Source of the DNA: Hypomyces perniciosus
Taxonomy: Eukaryota > Ascomycota > Sordariomycetes > Hypocreales > Hypocreaceae
Direction: 5' to 3'
Assembly (NCBI GenBank): GCA_008477525.1
Contig: SPDT01000002.1
Span: 2,542,001-2,606,000 of the forward strand
Length of the DNA: 64,000 bases
Part shown: piece by piece, positions 54,301-64,000 of the stretch
Numbering within the stretch: position 1 is the first letter of the stretch
How the letters are laid out: every line of letters begins with the position of its first letter
Program-made: the position numbers and the translations under genes
The notes under the pieces: generated by a model
What the model was told of the DNA's origin: nothing
The model's database searches: none
What the model saw: only the letters and a program-made list of their open reading frames with translations

Positions 54301-56504
54301 ACAGGTGGAGCCACTTGCTGCTCAGGCGGTGCGACAAGCCTCAGGGTAGGAGTAGCACTACCGTCTGCAGGCGGTTGACTTTGTTGAGGCTCCGAAACAG
54401 GCTCGCGGTCTTCAGCCTCCCATGAAAACCTTCGACGAGCCTTGGGTTGCTGAACAGGTGGTTGTTGTTGAGGCTGCTGAGGGGGTTGTTGAGAGAGAAT
54501 TCCTTCGAAAGTCTTCTGACTCCCTAGGGAGGTCAGGGGGGTTGGTTTGGGACCACTTGTGCTACTCTGGGGAATAGAAGACAAAGCCTCAACGTCTGAC
54601 GGGGTAATTGGGCTAGCAGATGCCGGTGCTGGTACGCCCTTTTTGTCTACAGATCCGGGCTTATCCGTTGCATCTGCCCAGTAGCTGTCGTAATCACTGA
54701 GAGTATAGCTACTCTCCCTAGCAGCACTGCGGCTAGCTGGAGAGAGCAGCTGAGCATTATCCGCAAGTCTCAGCTCTCCGGGAGTGGCGCCTCCAGGGCT
54801 CAAGGTCCTCATAATCTCATCGCTTAGAACGTCGCTCTCTTTTAGGGGGCTATCTTTCATGGGAGATGATGTAGCAGTGCTGAAAGCAGGTTCCCTCTGA
54901 AGTAGCCGGAGCTCGAGCTCCGTTGCAGGGTCTCCCACTTTCCGAGGTTGAAGAGGCTCTGTAGGTGTGATTTTCGCGCTTTCTGACTCTAGAACTGGGA
55001 CCGCATTTCGAGGCTCGTGAGGGCTAGGGGTTCGCAGAGGTGGGATGGAGGGAAAGCCCCTGCCAGGATGCAAGCCGCCTTGTTGTAGACTAGGAGGCCG
55101 TAAAGGTGCCCCTCCTGGTGCTTCCGTCGAGTCCTCTTCCTCTAGTTCAATGGCGGACGATTGTGGATTCGCCCTTGTTTGAGTATTTTGCTGGTTAGCG
55201 ATTGTTGAAGTCACCTCCTGGTTCAGCGAGGGAATGGTGGCCTGACGACCAGACTCTGGCTGAGTAATATCCTTCATATAATTTTGGGATATAGCTGCTG
55301 GGCTATCAACCGCAGGAGTTGACGATGCAGATCTCCTATCCGGCTGGTTTTCCAGTTGCCCTTTCAACCCCAGGGAATTAGTTGAGGAGCTAGCCTTGTG
55401 CTCCAGAATAGGAGTTTGCTTCGAGTGGTCGTTTGGCGATGCTCTGAAGGAGTCTGATCCAGATGTAGATATTCGAACAAAATCCGGACGCTCTGAACTA
55501 GTAGACACCCAGCTAGGACCTGTTCCTTCTGATGCAGTCCCAGCTTCGATAGGGATGTGTGGACGATGCTCGGGTTCTCCCGATTCTGAGTCATCATCCC
55601 TTTCCCAGGTATCCCTCCTGTCCTGCTCAGATAGAAGCTTGGGGGGAGGGGCAAACTGATCCCCATCATCTGCGACAAAAACATTATTGGCCGCAGCTGA
55701 AGGTTTCTGGTCCTTGTCCTCATCCATAGGATGATATACTTGAGATAGCCGAACGAGGGGTCGTGATCCATCACCAGCGTACCCTGACGGCTGTGCAGAC
55801 TGTAGTGACCTCAAGCTGTCAGCGGCGGGGGGTGGGGTCGGTTTTGACTGTCGATCGAAACTAGTAGATCGCGACACATCGCGACTACTCGGCACGGGGT
55901 ATTGGGTTTGTGAAGGGGGTCGAGATGCGGCAGCAAACGAAAGGTTACTGTCCAATCCAGTGATGCCACGACCAGGAGAAGTAATCTCTGACTGAGGTGA
56001 TACCAAGTAGTCGGGCGTGCTATGTTCCGACGAGCTACGGACTGACAAATCTGATACCACTGGCGAGGTAACTCCAATAGGCTGATTTTGGCTCACGGGT
56101 AGAGTCTGTACACGCGATGGATGGAACCCACCTAGACCTGACGGATGATTCGGGTTGAAGGTGGCAGGCCGGGATGAAGGCAGCTCGGTTCCAGAATATG
56201 TGCGCAGAACCGATGGAACATGTGGCGGTTGCGGTGGTGGTGCTGGCGCAGCCTCGGAATCAGACTCTTCTTCGAATTCATCGGCTCCCCAGTCATCGCC
56301 GTCGTAGTTCTGAACCTTGGCCTCGACCCATTTCCTCGTCTTTCTCCTGGCCACATTGACCTGATACGCACTCGTCGACGGAGTTTGTGGAGTTCTGCGA
56401 CACGAGGTTCAGTCAGATGGAGGCCCAGCAAAGAGAAACGGCGGTGGTTAGGCTTACATAGGAGACTGCGCATGCCTCGCTGGGTGGCCGTATGAGCCGT
56501 CCAT
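48392..56504 (-). CDS. Giant intrinsically disordered protein, 2,576 aa, function unknown
   Basis: Three exons by my model: 56504-56458, 56394-53457 and 53137-48392. Both introns (63 and 319 bp) are GT-AG and keep phase. The two large open frames are read as one gene for two reasons: the second lacks an ATG at its start, and the junction GSGDK-DDPNSP is in frame. The start is MDGSYGHPARHAQSP. Near residue 30 is a compact conserved-looking block, RKTRKWVEAKVQNYDGDDWG. The rest is Ser/Pro/Gln-rich and probably unstructured, with basic RRSS/KKRSS clusters resembling phosphosites (about 1,150-1,350). A Gln/Pro-rich part contains a duplicated unit, and the acidic tail ends EWNPFGEAEYGDW. There are no membrane segments or enzyme motifs. 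It could be a scaffold or signalling adaptor; I do not recognise a named family. An alternative is two adjacent genes. Confidence 0.68.
49450..49676 (-). repeat. Internal coding duplication, two units of about 37-38 aa
   Basis: Within the giant protein, two adjacent units start QQLYFQGHQPRLG and QQTYFQGQQPRIG and end in Pro-rich HYPP segments. The DNA copies (about 49676-49563 and 49562-49450) are clearly similar but diverged, so the duplication is not recent. It may be a short linear-motif repeat for protein binding. Confidence 0.85.
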
Positions 56505-57477
56505 TGCGTCTTGCCCACGATGCTGACCAACTATCCAAGCATGCTTCCTCGGTTCGATTGGGCTAGGGCTGCCAGGTCGGAGTCCAGGATCAGAGCGAAG
56601 TCAGTACTCCTCCGTACCACGTCAGCAATGCTGACACAACGGAATGGCGATAACGATAATGCAACAAATTAAAGCAGAACAGTCGCTTCTGATGCCCGAA
56701 CAAACACACCGGCAAAAAAAGGACACCAGCGTCAGGATGGAGGTTGCAGAGGCTAACAAAGGACAGGAAATGGAAGGATGGAGATATGGTTGAAGCAGTT
56801 GGTTGAGGCCAATCCTTCGTTCAAGGGAGGCTGGCGCGTCGCAGAACAGTGGCTGGTGGTCGGTAGAACAGGTACAAGCTGCGGAGTATGGATCACCTCT
56901 AACTTCCGTATAGTGTACGCCGGAACAGGAAGGTCGCGTATAGTAGGCGGGGTAGCGAGTACCGTCTGTGGCGCCTAAGCGTCGAAGCCTCGCGGTCACT
57001 GTCCCTGGGCCTGCGTCACATGCACGCCGCATCAGCCACTGATGAACAAAGAACCACGTGTGGCGATTCGAGATGGCTCGCTCGTATTACAGGCATACGT
57101 GGATTCTCCTCCTGACGACGAGACCATCACCAACCAAACAATCCATCCATACGTGCCTCCTTGGCCGCACTCCCATTCTTGGAATCACTCATTACCTCCT
57201 CAACTTGCCACTTTACCGCACTTTAATTAATATTTTGGCCAAACTGCGACTCTTGTTCTCCCAGCGATTGAAATATCTGCCCGCCGAAGCGAGCGAAGCG
57301 CGTGCGACAATTGAAATTGCGATTCCGATAACCTCCTGAACCGAAAGCAACCGCTCCGTTTTCGACGCCGCCTGCATCCTTGATATTCCCCTGGCGCTCT
57401 GCCATAATCTCTCGTCGTAGCCGCGCTGGTCGCAGTTCGTCGTCGCCACCACACAACCTCATACATAACCCGTCGCC
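56505..57477. promoter_or_regulatory. Divergent intergenic region between the giant gene and sed5
   Basis: About 970 bp, with the two start codons facing outward. No coding frame is supported. It should hold both promoters and 5' leaders. I see no clear regulatory motif beyond a TACTCCTCCGTAC near 56604. Confidence 0.45.
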
Positions 57478-58559
57478 ATGGCTGTCGCATCGATTCAGGA
57501 CCGAACCGCGGAGTTCCGGTCGGTCCTCGCCCAGGCTCAACGTCGCCAAAACGCAAGCAAAGTCAGCTCTCAGAAGCGGTCTCTGTTGAACGACGCGCAA
57601 AAATCTGCCGCGGATGGAGATGGTCGGCCTAGGAGATCCGACTTTGCCAGGCAGGCAGCGGAAATTGGAAGAGGCATCTCAGCCACTATGGGCAAGCTAG
57701 AGAAGCTAGCGCAACGTGGGTTTTTGGCATTTCAATGGTGAAGGTTGCTATGCATTGAAGGCTAACGATGAACAGTCGCGAAGCGCCGCACTCTCTTCGA
57801 TGACCGGCCCGTGGAGATCAACGAGCTCACGTTTGTCATCAAGCAGGACCTGTCGTCCTTGAATCAACAAATCGGTGCTCTACAAACGCTGTCAAAGCAG
57901 CAGCACCCCAAGGCGGACCAGGAGGGCGAACACAACAAGAACGTCGTGTACCTGCTGCAAGGCAAGCTGACCGACGTATCAGTCAACTTTAAAGACGTGC
58001 TGGAAGCCAGAACAAAGAACATCCAAGCCTCAAGATCACGAACAGAAAACTTCATCTCATCGGTATCTCAGCACGCTCAGCCCACGCTACAGCAATCAGC
58101 ATCTCCTCTTTATGGAACCCCCAACCGGGCATCTCCCGCGCCGGGAGCCGACACGCTCTCACTCAATCCCAATCCCATTGGCGACCAGCAGTTGATGATG
58201 ATGGAGGAAGCGCAGCCGAATAATACATACATCCAGCAACGAGGCGAGGCGATTGAGGCAATTGAGAGGACCATTAATGAACTCGGTGGCATTTTCAGCC
58301 AGTTGGCGACCATGGTATCGGAGCAAAGCGAAATGATTGAAAGAATTGATGCCAACACGGAGGACGTGGTAGACAACGTCGAGGGCGCACAGCGCGAATT
58401 GCTCAAGTACTGGTCCCGAGTATCGAGCAATCGATGGCTGATAGCCAAGATGTTTGGTGTTTTGATGATTTTCTTCCTGTATGTCACGCCTCCTTACGTG
58501 TGTCTGGAACAAACTACTGACGCTTCTTGCACAGGCTCTGGGTTCTGGTTTCCGGGTAG
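57478..58559 (+). CDS. sed5: Golgi t-SNARE syntaxin-5 homologue Sed5, 321 aa
   Basis: Qa-SNARE for ER-to-Golgi and intra-Golgi vesicle fusion. Three exons: 57478-57715, 57776-58478 and 58535-58559. The last exon codes only the final residues LWVLVSG and completes the membrane anchor. The N-terminus has the Sly1-binding type sequence (IQDRTAEFRSVL). The syntaxin three-helix region follows (about 60-150), then a Pro/Ser linker. The SNARE motif is at about 220-285, with the zero-layer Gln in MVSEQSEMIERI. A single C-terminal membrane span (MFGVLMIFFLLWVLVSG) completes it. Length is as expected for the family. Divergent from the giant disordered-protein gene. Confidence 0.95.
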
Positions 58560-59281
58560 ACTTGATCAGATATATAGACGACCCAACAGCGTTGCTGTCC
58601 GCATTCTTCTTTATATGTACAGTTTTGCAGCAGTTTTTGATCTCTTTAATGGTTCCATAAGAGCATCACAGTATTGTAGACTAGAGGCGGGGGGGCAGCA
58701 TGATGGCATGTATGCCCAGATAACATGGGCGTTTTGGAATATTATATCTACTACTACTCCGTACCTATCTATGCTTCTGTCCTATTGTGAACTCTGCCTC
58801 GATCCACAGTGTCGCTCTTAGTATGACGTAGCCAATAAGCAATAGTGTATCACGAATCAACCCATACATCTCCTAGCCAAGGCCTAGACGGTCTAATTTC
58901 TCCGTGGTTGAATGCATCTTTTAAGTGGCGCCCCCCCACGTATGGAACCCAAAAGGCTCTATGGGAATAGGTCCGTGAATTTCTCCTGTCCCTATGGACA
59001 CCCCTGGAGACCCTCCAAACCGTCGCCGCCAACAGCCTATTCGGGAAGCGAGATCGGGGTTTCACATGGGGTAGGCTGTATTAGTAGGAGTACTGTTAGT
59101 ACTAGCAGTAGTAGTAATAGTAATAGTGGTACTATTAGATATGGAGACCCTTGAAGGGAAGCTGGGACAGAGCTGGGGAGAATATATAATGCACAGCTGT
59201 ACTCGATTACTCCGTAGCACTCCGCTCAAAGTAAGAACTCTCAAATCAATCATATTTTCCTCCCCTTCAGGCTTTTTCAAA
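58560..59281. other. Intergenic between sed5 and the aldo-keto reductase
   Basis: sed5 3' region, then the reductase promoter. It contains an AGTAGTAGTAATAGTAATAG-type triplet run (about 59080-59130) and TACTCCGTA motifs near 58755 and 59205. No gene is supported: the frame running past the sed5 intron into 58821 is simply the unspliced reading. Confidence 0.45.
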
Positions 59282-60523
59282 ATGGCTGCTACTTCGTTCA
59301 AGCTCAACTCTGGCCAAGAGATTCCCGCTTTAGGCCTCGGTATGTTCTCCATGTCTGGCGGGGTAATAACATGAAGCTCACCAAATAATCTTCTCCCTAG
59401 GCACATGGCAGTCCAAGCCTGGTGAGGTTCAACAGGCCGTCTCATATGCGCTCAGGAACGGATATACGCTCGTCGACGGCGCTTACTGCTACGGAAACGA
59501 AGATGAGGTCGGACAGGGCCTGAAAGAGGCGTTCGATGCGGGCATCAAGCGCGAGGATATCTTTGTCGTGAGCAAGGTGTGGGCGACATACTCCACCAGA
59601 GTGGCCGAGTCGCTGGACAAGAGCTTGAAGAGCCTGGGCCTGGACTATGTTGATCTTTTCTTGGTGGTGAGTAATCCATTCATTAAGAGCGTCGCGGTTA
59701 TCATGATATGACATTGGAATTAACAATGCCTTGCAGCACTGGCCTGTTCTCTTGAACCCCGAGGGTATGGTTGCGATGCCTCCAGCAATAGCATGGCGCT
59801 TTGATGTCTAACTGATCCATAGGAAACGATGACAAGTTCCCAACCCTGCCCAATGGCAAGCGAGACGTCATCCACTCGTACAACCACGTCGACGGCTGGA
59901 AGCAGATGGAGGCCGTCTTGAAGACTGGCAAGGCCAAGAACATTGGCGTTTGCAACGTATGATCCTCCCTCGCAGATACGCCACGCCATGCTATCATTGC
60001 TAACAGAAACAATCTACAGTACAGCAAGAGATATCTTGAGCAGCTGCTCCCCCATGCCACCATCATCCCCGCCGTCAACCAGATCGAGAACCACCCTCAC
60101 CTGCCTCAGCAAGAAATCGTCGACTTCTGCAAGGAGAAGGGCATCCACGTCATGGCCTACAGCCCCCTGGGCAGCACGGGAGGCCCCCTCATGAGCGCCG
60201 AGCCGGTGATTAAGATTGCGGAGAAGAAGGGTGTTTCCCCCTCAACTGTCCTGCTGAGCTGGCATGGTATGTATCTTTCTTGTCTTTCCTTTCTCTTGCT
60301 GATCGGTGCTGACGATGATGACACAGTGGCTGGTGGCAGGACGGTCCTCGCCAAGTCAGTCACCCCCGAGCGCATCAAGGCCAACTTGACGATTGTCAAG
60401 CTGGACGACGAGGACGTGAAGTTGCTGAATGACTACTCGGCTGAGGTGACGAAGAAGGGTGAGTTCAAGCGCTATGTCTACCCGCCGTTCAATGTGGACT
60501 TTGGCTTCCCCGACAAGGCGTAA
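59282..60523 (+). CDS. NADP-dependent aldo-keto reductase, GCY1/GLD type, 309 aa
   Basis: Cytosolic reductase of aldehydes or sugars using NADPH. Six exons: 59282-59339, 59401-59666, 59737-59764, 59823-59956, 60020-60266 and 60327-60523, all GT-AG and in phase. The third exon is only 28 nt. The AKR tetrad is visible: Asp in LVDGAYCYGNE (near 49), Tyr in the same motif (near 54), Lys in VVSKVW (near 82) and His in VHWP (near 110). Cofactor-binding signatures AYSPLG and LAKSVTPERI follow in normal order. Family resemblance is closest to fungal glycerol dehydrogenase or D-galacturonate reductase type enzymes; the exact substrate is not determinable. Its neighbours are two other carbohydrate oxidoreductases, so a role in sugar or polyol metabolism is likely. 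Confidence 0.92.
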
Positions 60524-60662
60524 ATGGGATGAGGTTGAATAGTAAATGACTTGGAATAAAAACCCTTACAACTCGATCAAGTAGAAAATAATGACAATAT
60601 AAAACTCTTCTTACAACGACATGAAGCAGAAATTGTTGAGTTTATAATATTTCGTAGAAGTG

Positions 60663-61994
60663 CTATGACATGTCGACAACAACCTTGATAACCAATTTGC
60701 CCTCCCCGTCTTTAATCTTACCAGCCATCTCAAAGGCATGCTTAATCTCATCCATACCATTGAAGCGATGCGTCACCAGTTTTGCCAGGTCAGGCAGGCC
60801 CGCCGGTCGGTTCGACAGCATCTCAATGGCTGCGGGATATGTGTTTGCGTATCTGAAAACACCAACAAGATCCACCTCGCGCAGCGCCGCAGCAGACATG
60901 GGCAAGGTAAGAATCGGCGTGCCCATGCCAATAATCATAATCTTTCCACCTGGTTTCGTGGCCTATACATCATCGTCAGGTCAGTTGCGCACTCTCACCT
61001 CGGATAGGTTATAGGGTAGGGTAGGCAGCTTACATAGATGGCGCTCTGCAGACACGACTCCACGCCCGTGCACTCATAGACAGCGGACACCTCGCCTACA
61101 GGTTGGCCCTTGACCTGCGTCTCCTTCGCCAGGTCGGCAATCTGCTGGGCATATGCTAATTTGTCCTCAATGGTCTGCGGTCTCGCAAGGGGGACTACGA
61201 AACCCGCATCCGCGAAGCCGTTTTCCACGGCGAAATCGACACGGTCTTTTTGGATGTCGGCGATGATGACGGCTGAGGCGCCGGTGGCTTTGCTCACGGC
61301 GCCGGAGAGAAGACCTACTGCGCCGGCGCCGAAAATGAGGACGGTAGAGGGCGAAGAGGAGGAGGAGGGCAGATTTGCGCGACGGTGGGCGTGCATTGCG
61401 ACAGAGAGAGGTTCGATGATGGCGCCGAGGTCGAGAGAGAGATCAGATGGCAGTCTTAACAGAGAGAGTCAGTCAGAATCCTTTTACATCTTGTCATGTA
61501 GAACATACTTGTGGCACCATCTTGCAGGGTGATTGATCCTCTCCTGCAACGTTCCCTGCGCATGCGGAAACGCCTTGGCCGAGCTTCTAAACTTCATCCC
61601 ACGGCAGATGTTATACCGTCCACTGTTGCAGTACTCACAGTCCTCGCATGGCTGGCCGACCTCGAGGGCCACGCGATCGCCCGGCTTGAGGTCCGTGACG
61701 CCGGAGCCAACAGCGACGACGGTGCCGCTGGATTCATGGCCCAGGGTTAAGGGCTCGCGGACGAGGATGTCGCCGTTGCGGAAGTGCGAGAAGTAGTGCA
61801 GGTCGGAGCCGCAGAGGCCAGTGGATTGCACAGCGATTTGGACTTGGTCGGCTGAGGGAGAGGGGAGATGGCGCTCTTCCTGGGAGAGGGTCAGGTCGGT
61901 ATGCATGAAGCTGAAGGAAGAGATGGACGATACGTACGAGGCGGAGATCCCTCTCGCCGTAGAGAACTGAGGCGTTGACCTTGTCGACGGACAT
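60663..61994 (-). CDS. Zinc-dependent polyol dehydrogenase (sorbitol/xylitol/idonate type), 382 aa
   Basis: Medium-chain dehydrogenase oxidising a polyol or sugar acid with NAD(P). Four exons: 61994-61938, 61879-61509, 61454-61034 and 60962-60663, with GT-AG introns of 54-71 bp. Catalytic zinc ligands are visible as Cys in GLCGSDLHY, His-Glu in LGHESSG and Glu in IIEPLSVAMHA. The structural zinc site is the four-Cys CEDCEYCNSGRYNIC. The Rossmann motif is FGAGAVGLL, followed by an Asp in IIADIQ, which favours NAD. The protein ends KLVIKVVVDMS. It shares a divergent promoter with the short-chain dehydrogenase to its right and converges on the aldo-keto reductase to its left (139 bp between stops). 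The exact substrate (sorbitol, xylitol, L-arabinitol or L-idonate) is open. Confidence 0.93.
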
Positions 61995-62745
61995 GTTGCG
62001 GAATGTGGTATTGCTGTTTTGAGGCTGAAGATGGTAGAGTTCTACTGTAAGTCGAGCAGAGATACGAAGTAGACGGATACTACCAGGAGGATATGGCCGG
62101 ATCTGCTTCCGTCGGGCTTTTCAGTCAATGTCCGACCCCAAAATATTGGAAAATTACACTAGTTGTTAGCAGAATCCAGAGAACACGATACTGCTCAAGA
62201 AAGCTCCGATATCGACACAACCAAAGCTGAAAGGAAGCTCCTGAATCCGTCCTCCGTCCTCCTCGACTCGTAAGCCCCACCACACCAGCGATGCCGCACT
62301 CTTAGGCGCTCTTAGGCCCTTGTAGACTCTTGCAGACCCTTGCAGACCCTTATAGACCCGAGCTAAAGAGCCTCCAAGAGCTCGAAAAAGGGCCCCAAAT
62401 AATCCGATTCATGGAAAACATGGAGATTGCGGGGAACTGTAAAGTCGGAGACCGGCGACCATTGCCATAATTGGGGGTCAAAGTGGAACAGCACACAATT
62501 GCCTCCACTCCTCCGACTCCTCATCGATATTAAAATCGCGGGGTATTATATTGATGCTAACGACTATCACGGACGACTCTCTCCGCTTCTGCCCCTCCAT
62601 TATACCTGTGCTAAGCTGCTACCCATGAATCCATGACCTTTACATACTCGTACTCTCCAGATCCTGGACTCCATGCTATACCATAGCCTCTCTCTGTCTG
62701 CTGACTCTTGCTTCTGACCTCCTAATCCCCCCTTATCACACAGAC
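61995..62745. promoter_or_regulatory. Divergent promoter of polyol dehydrogenase and KduD-like gene
   Basis: 751 bp between two outward-facing oxidoreductase genes. It contains six degenerate 10-bp units (62301-62360) and two GCGGGG sequences (62429-62434 and 62538-62543). GCGGGG fits the SYGGRG consensus of the carbon-catabolite repressor CreA/Cre1. Pairs of such sites in a sugar-gene promoter are plausible regulatory targets, but the consensus is short and the match is only suggestive. Confidence 0.45.
62301..62360. repeat. Six degenerate 10-bp tandem units in the divergent promoter
   Basis: Consecutive 10-mers CTTAGGCGCT, CTTAGGCCCT, TGTAGACTCT, TGCAGACCCT, TGCAGACCCT and TATAGACCCG. The spacing matches one helical turn, so a binding protein would meet each copy on the same face. 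Function is inferred only from position and phase. Confidence 0.75.
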
Positions 62746-63690
62746 ATGGTGGCGTTGTTCTCTGTCGAGGGTCACACGGCTCTCATCACCGGAGGCACTC
62801 GGGGCATCGGACAAGCCGTGGCCATTGCCCTCGCCGAAGCCGGTGCGGACATTATCCTGGTGCAGGTATGCCAATTCGTCATGAGTGAAGCGAACTGAAG
62901 AGTGATCCCATCCAGTATACTGATGCTGTAGATATAGCGTGACACACACTCGACCACAACCAAGGACGCTGTTGAGAAGCTTGGCCGCAAAGCATGGATC
63001 TACACAGCAGACCTGGGCGTCCAAGAAGAGGTCGCGTCCATAGTCCCCAAGGTCCTAGCCGACGGCCATGAAATCCGCATCCTCGTCAACTGCGCCGGCA
63101 TCCAAAGGCGAGATCGCTGCGAGAACTTCCCAGACAGTGACTTCAACGACGTATGCTCCCCTCCCCTTCTTCAAACAGACCCGTCTTATATATATATATA
63201 TATATATATACCGTACTTGACTGACTTACACGCGCCCATACAGGTCATCCAAGTCAACCTCAACACCGTCTTCACCCTCTGCCGCGACGTCGGCCGCCAC
63301 CTGCTTGCCCTCGAGCCCTCCCCCGTTACTGCCCGCCGCGGCAGCATCATCAACTTCGCCTCGCTGCTCACCTTCCAGGGCGGCATCACAGTCCCTGCAT
63401 ACGCCGCATCAAAGGGCGCCGTGGGCCAGCTGACCAAGAGTTTTGCTAACGAGTGGACCTACCGGGGCATCAATGTCAATGCCATTGCCCCTGGCTACAT
63501 CGACACGGATATGAACACAGCACTGCTGAACAACCCGGAGAGGTTGGAGAGCATCAGCGTCAGAATCCCCGCGGGCAGGTGGGGATCCCCGGATGATTTC
63601 AAGGGCACGGCTGTGTATCTGGCGAGCAAGTCGAGTGCATATGTCAGTGGCCATATCTTGGTTGTTGATGGCGGCTGGATGGGACGGTAA
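62746..63690 (+). CDS. KduD-like short-chain dehydrogenase (2-deoxy-D-gluconate 3-dehydrogenase family), 259 aa
   Basis: NAD(P)-dependent oxidoreductase acting on a sugar acid such as a deoxy-gluconate. Three exons: 62746-62865, 62938-63150 and 63244-63690, GT-AG, all phase 0. Classical SDR signatures: TGGTRGIG cofactor loop (near 18-25), NCAG (near 95), catalytic Ser in NFASLL, Tyr and Lys in PAYAASKGA (near 165), then [10 protein letters not shown]. The segments [19 protein letters not shown] and [11 protein letters not shown] resemble bacterial KduD more than other SDRs. The second intron carries a (TA)12 microsatellite (63187-63210). It is divergent from the polyol dehydrogenase. Fungal relatives are often annotated generically, so the substrate remains a prediction. 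Confidence 0.92.
63187..63210. repeat. (TA)12 microsatellite in an intron
   Basis: A perfect TA run inside intron 2 of the KduD-like gene. Likely to vary in length between strains; it does not touch the splice sites. Confidence 0.95.
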
Positions 63691-64000
63691 AGATGGAATT
63701 CATGAACGAGCTTTACATGGCTGCTGATTGATTGAATGATTGGTTGGTTGATTGTTGAATGGCAATCAAGGACAAAAAAGCTTCCATCTAATAACACAAA
63801 AAAACCATGTCTCTTTTGTACACAAAACGCCCAAACACCTCCTCATACCGGTAGCACTACTTGGGTTTTGAATTGCTACCTATAGTGGCACCTACTACCT
63901 AGTCATGGACCCCTCCAGCTAGGCATTATTCAGGATACAAAAGTCCTCGGGCTCCTTTCGGGCCCGAATCACTCTCTTTTTTACTATCCGTCGTATCGCA
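63691..64000. other. Window edge, no gene seen
   Basis: Downstream of the KduD-like gene. Starts with probable 3' untranslated sequence (ATTGATTGAATGATTGGTTGG run near 63727). No coding frame is supported to the end of the window. Confidence 0.4.

Noticed and set aside
56622..57032. 136-codon minus-strand frame before sed5
   Set aside because: Unconserved-looking Cys-rich translation in a divergent promoter region.
58479..58821. Extended C-terminus of Sed5 read through to 58821
   Set aside because: Splicing 58479-58534 gives the expected LWVLVSG membrane end; the extension is intron and 3' sequence.
1..64000. CRISPR arrays, rRNA and tRNA genes
   Set aside because: No regularly spaced identical repeats, rRNA stretches or cloverleaf-type sequences were seen; a tRNAscan run would settle tRNAs.

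Overview
The window is nuclear DNA of a filamentous ascomycete, most likely a Sordariomycete and perhaps Hypocreales. The evidence is short GT-AG introns of about 50-100 bp, fungal-type genes (Pmt1, Sed5, Sec2, a highly reducing polyketide synthase), and a 16.5-kb AT-rich block of transposon relics whose changes are nearly all C:G to T:A, the pattern left by repeat-induced point mutation (RIP). The species cannot be told from sequence alone. I saw no rRNA, tRNA or CRISPR array.

Left arm (1-7.6 kb): splicing factor 3a subunit 1 (minus) and the protein O-mannosyltransferase Pmt1 (plus) diverge from a shared 1.2-kb gap. A weak orphan ORF follows at 7.1-7.55 kb, at the edge of the AT-rich block.

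Transposon graveyard (about 7.8-24.35 kb): an old Ty3/gypsy element on the minus strand (protease-linker near 19.3 kb; RT, RNase H and integrase at 12.2-10.0 kb) is split by a complete chromovirus-like Ty3/gypsy element on the plus strand (12571-18575, 226-bp LTRs, TSD TCTTT). That element is itself interrupted by a solo LTR (14151-14730, TSD AACTA). Further copies of the same about 580-bp LTR lie at 19955-20535 (TSD ATACT), 23405-23983 and, truncated and inverted, 8157-8542. No element here still encodes a working protein.

hAT element (24862-28279): in contrast, a DNA transposon with normal base composition, 20-bp terminal inverted repeats, a perfect 8-bp TSD and an uninterrupted 779-codon transposase sits beside the graveyard. 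Its right end is only 34 bp before the start codon of a DUF7924-family gene.

Accessory metabolic region (28.3-43.1 kb): the DUF7924 gene, a fungus-restricted 587-aa protein of unknown function, a 13-exon highly reducing polyketide synthase (2,528 aa: KS-AT-DH-MT-ER-KR-ACP, all key residues seen), and a divergently transcribed fatty-acid hydroxylase-superfamily gene. The last two share a 1.2-kb intergenic region and could form a minimal biosynthetic cluster.

Right arm (44-63.7 kb): the Rab exchange factor Sec2, a very large disordered protein (2,576 aa in my three-exon model), the Golgi t-SNARE Sed5, then three carbohydrate oxidoreductases: an aldo-keto reductase, a zinc polyol dehydrogenase, and a KduD-like short-chain dehydrogenase. 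The last two diverge from one promoter that carries candidate CreA sites and a 10-bp-phased repeat. All exon boundaries were worked out by hand from splice sites, reading-frame phase and family conservation.
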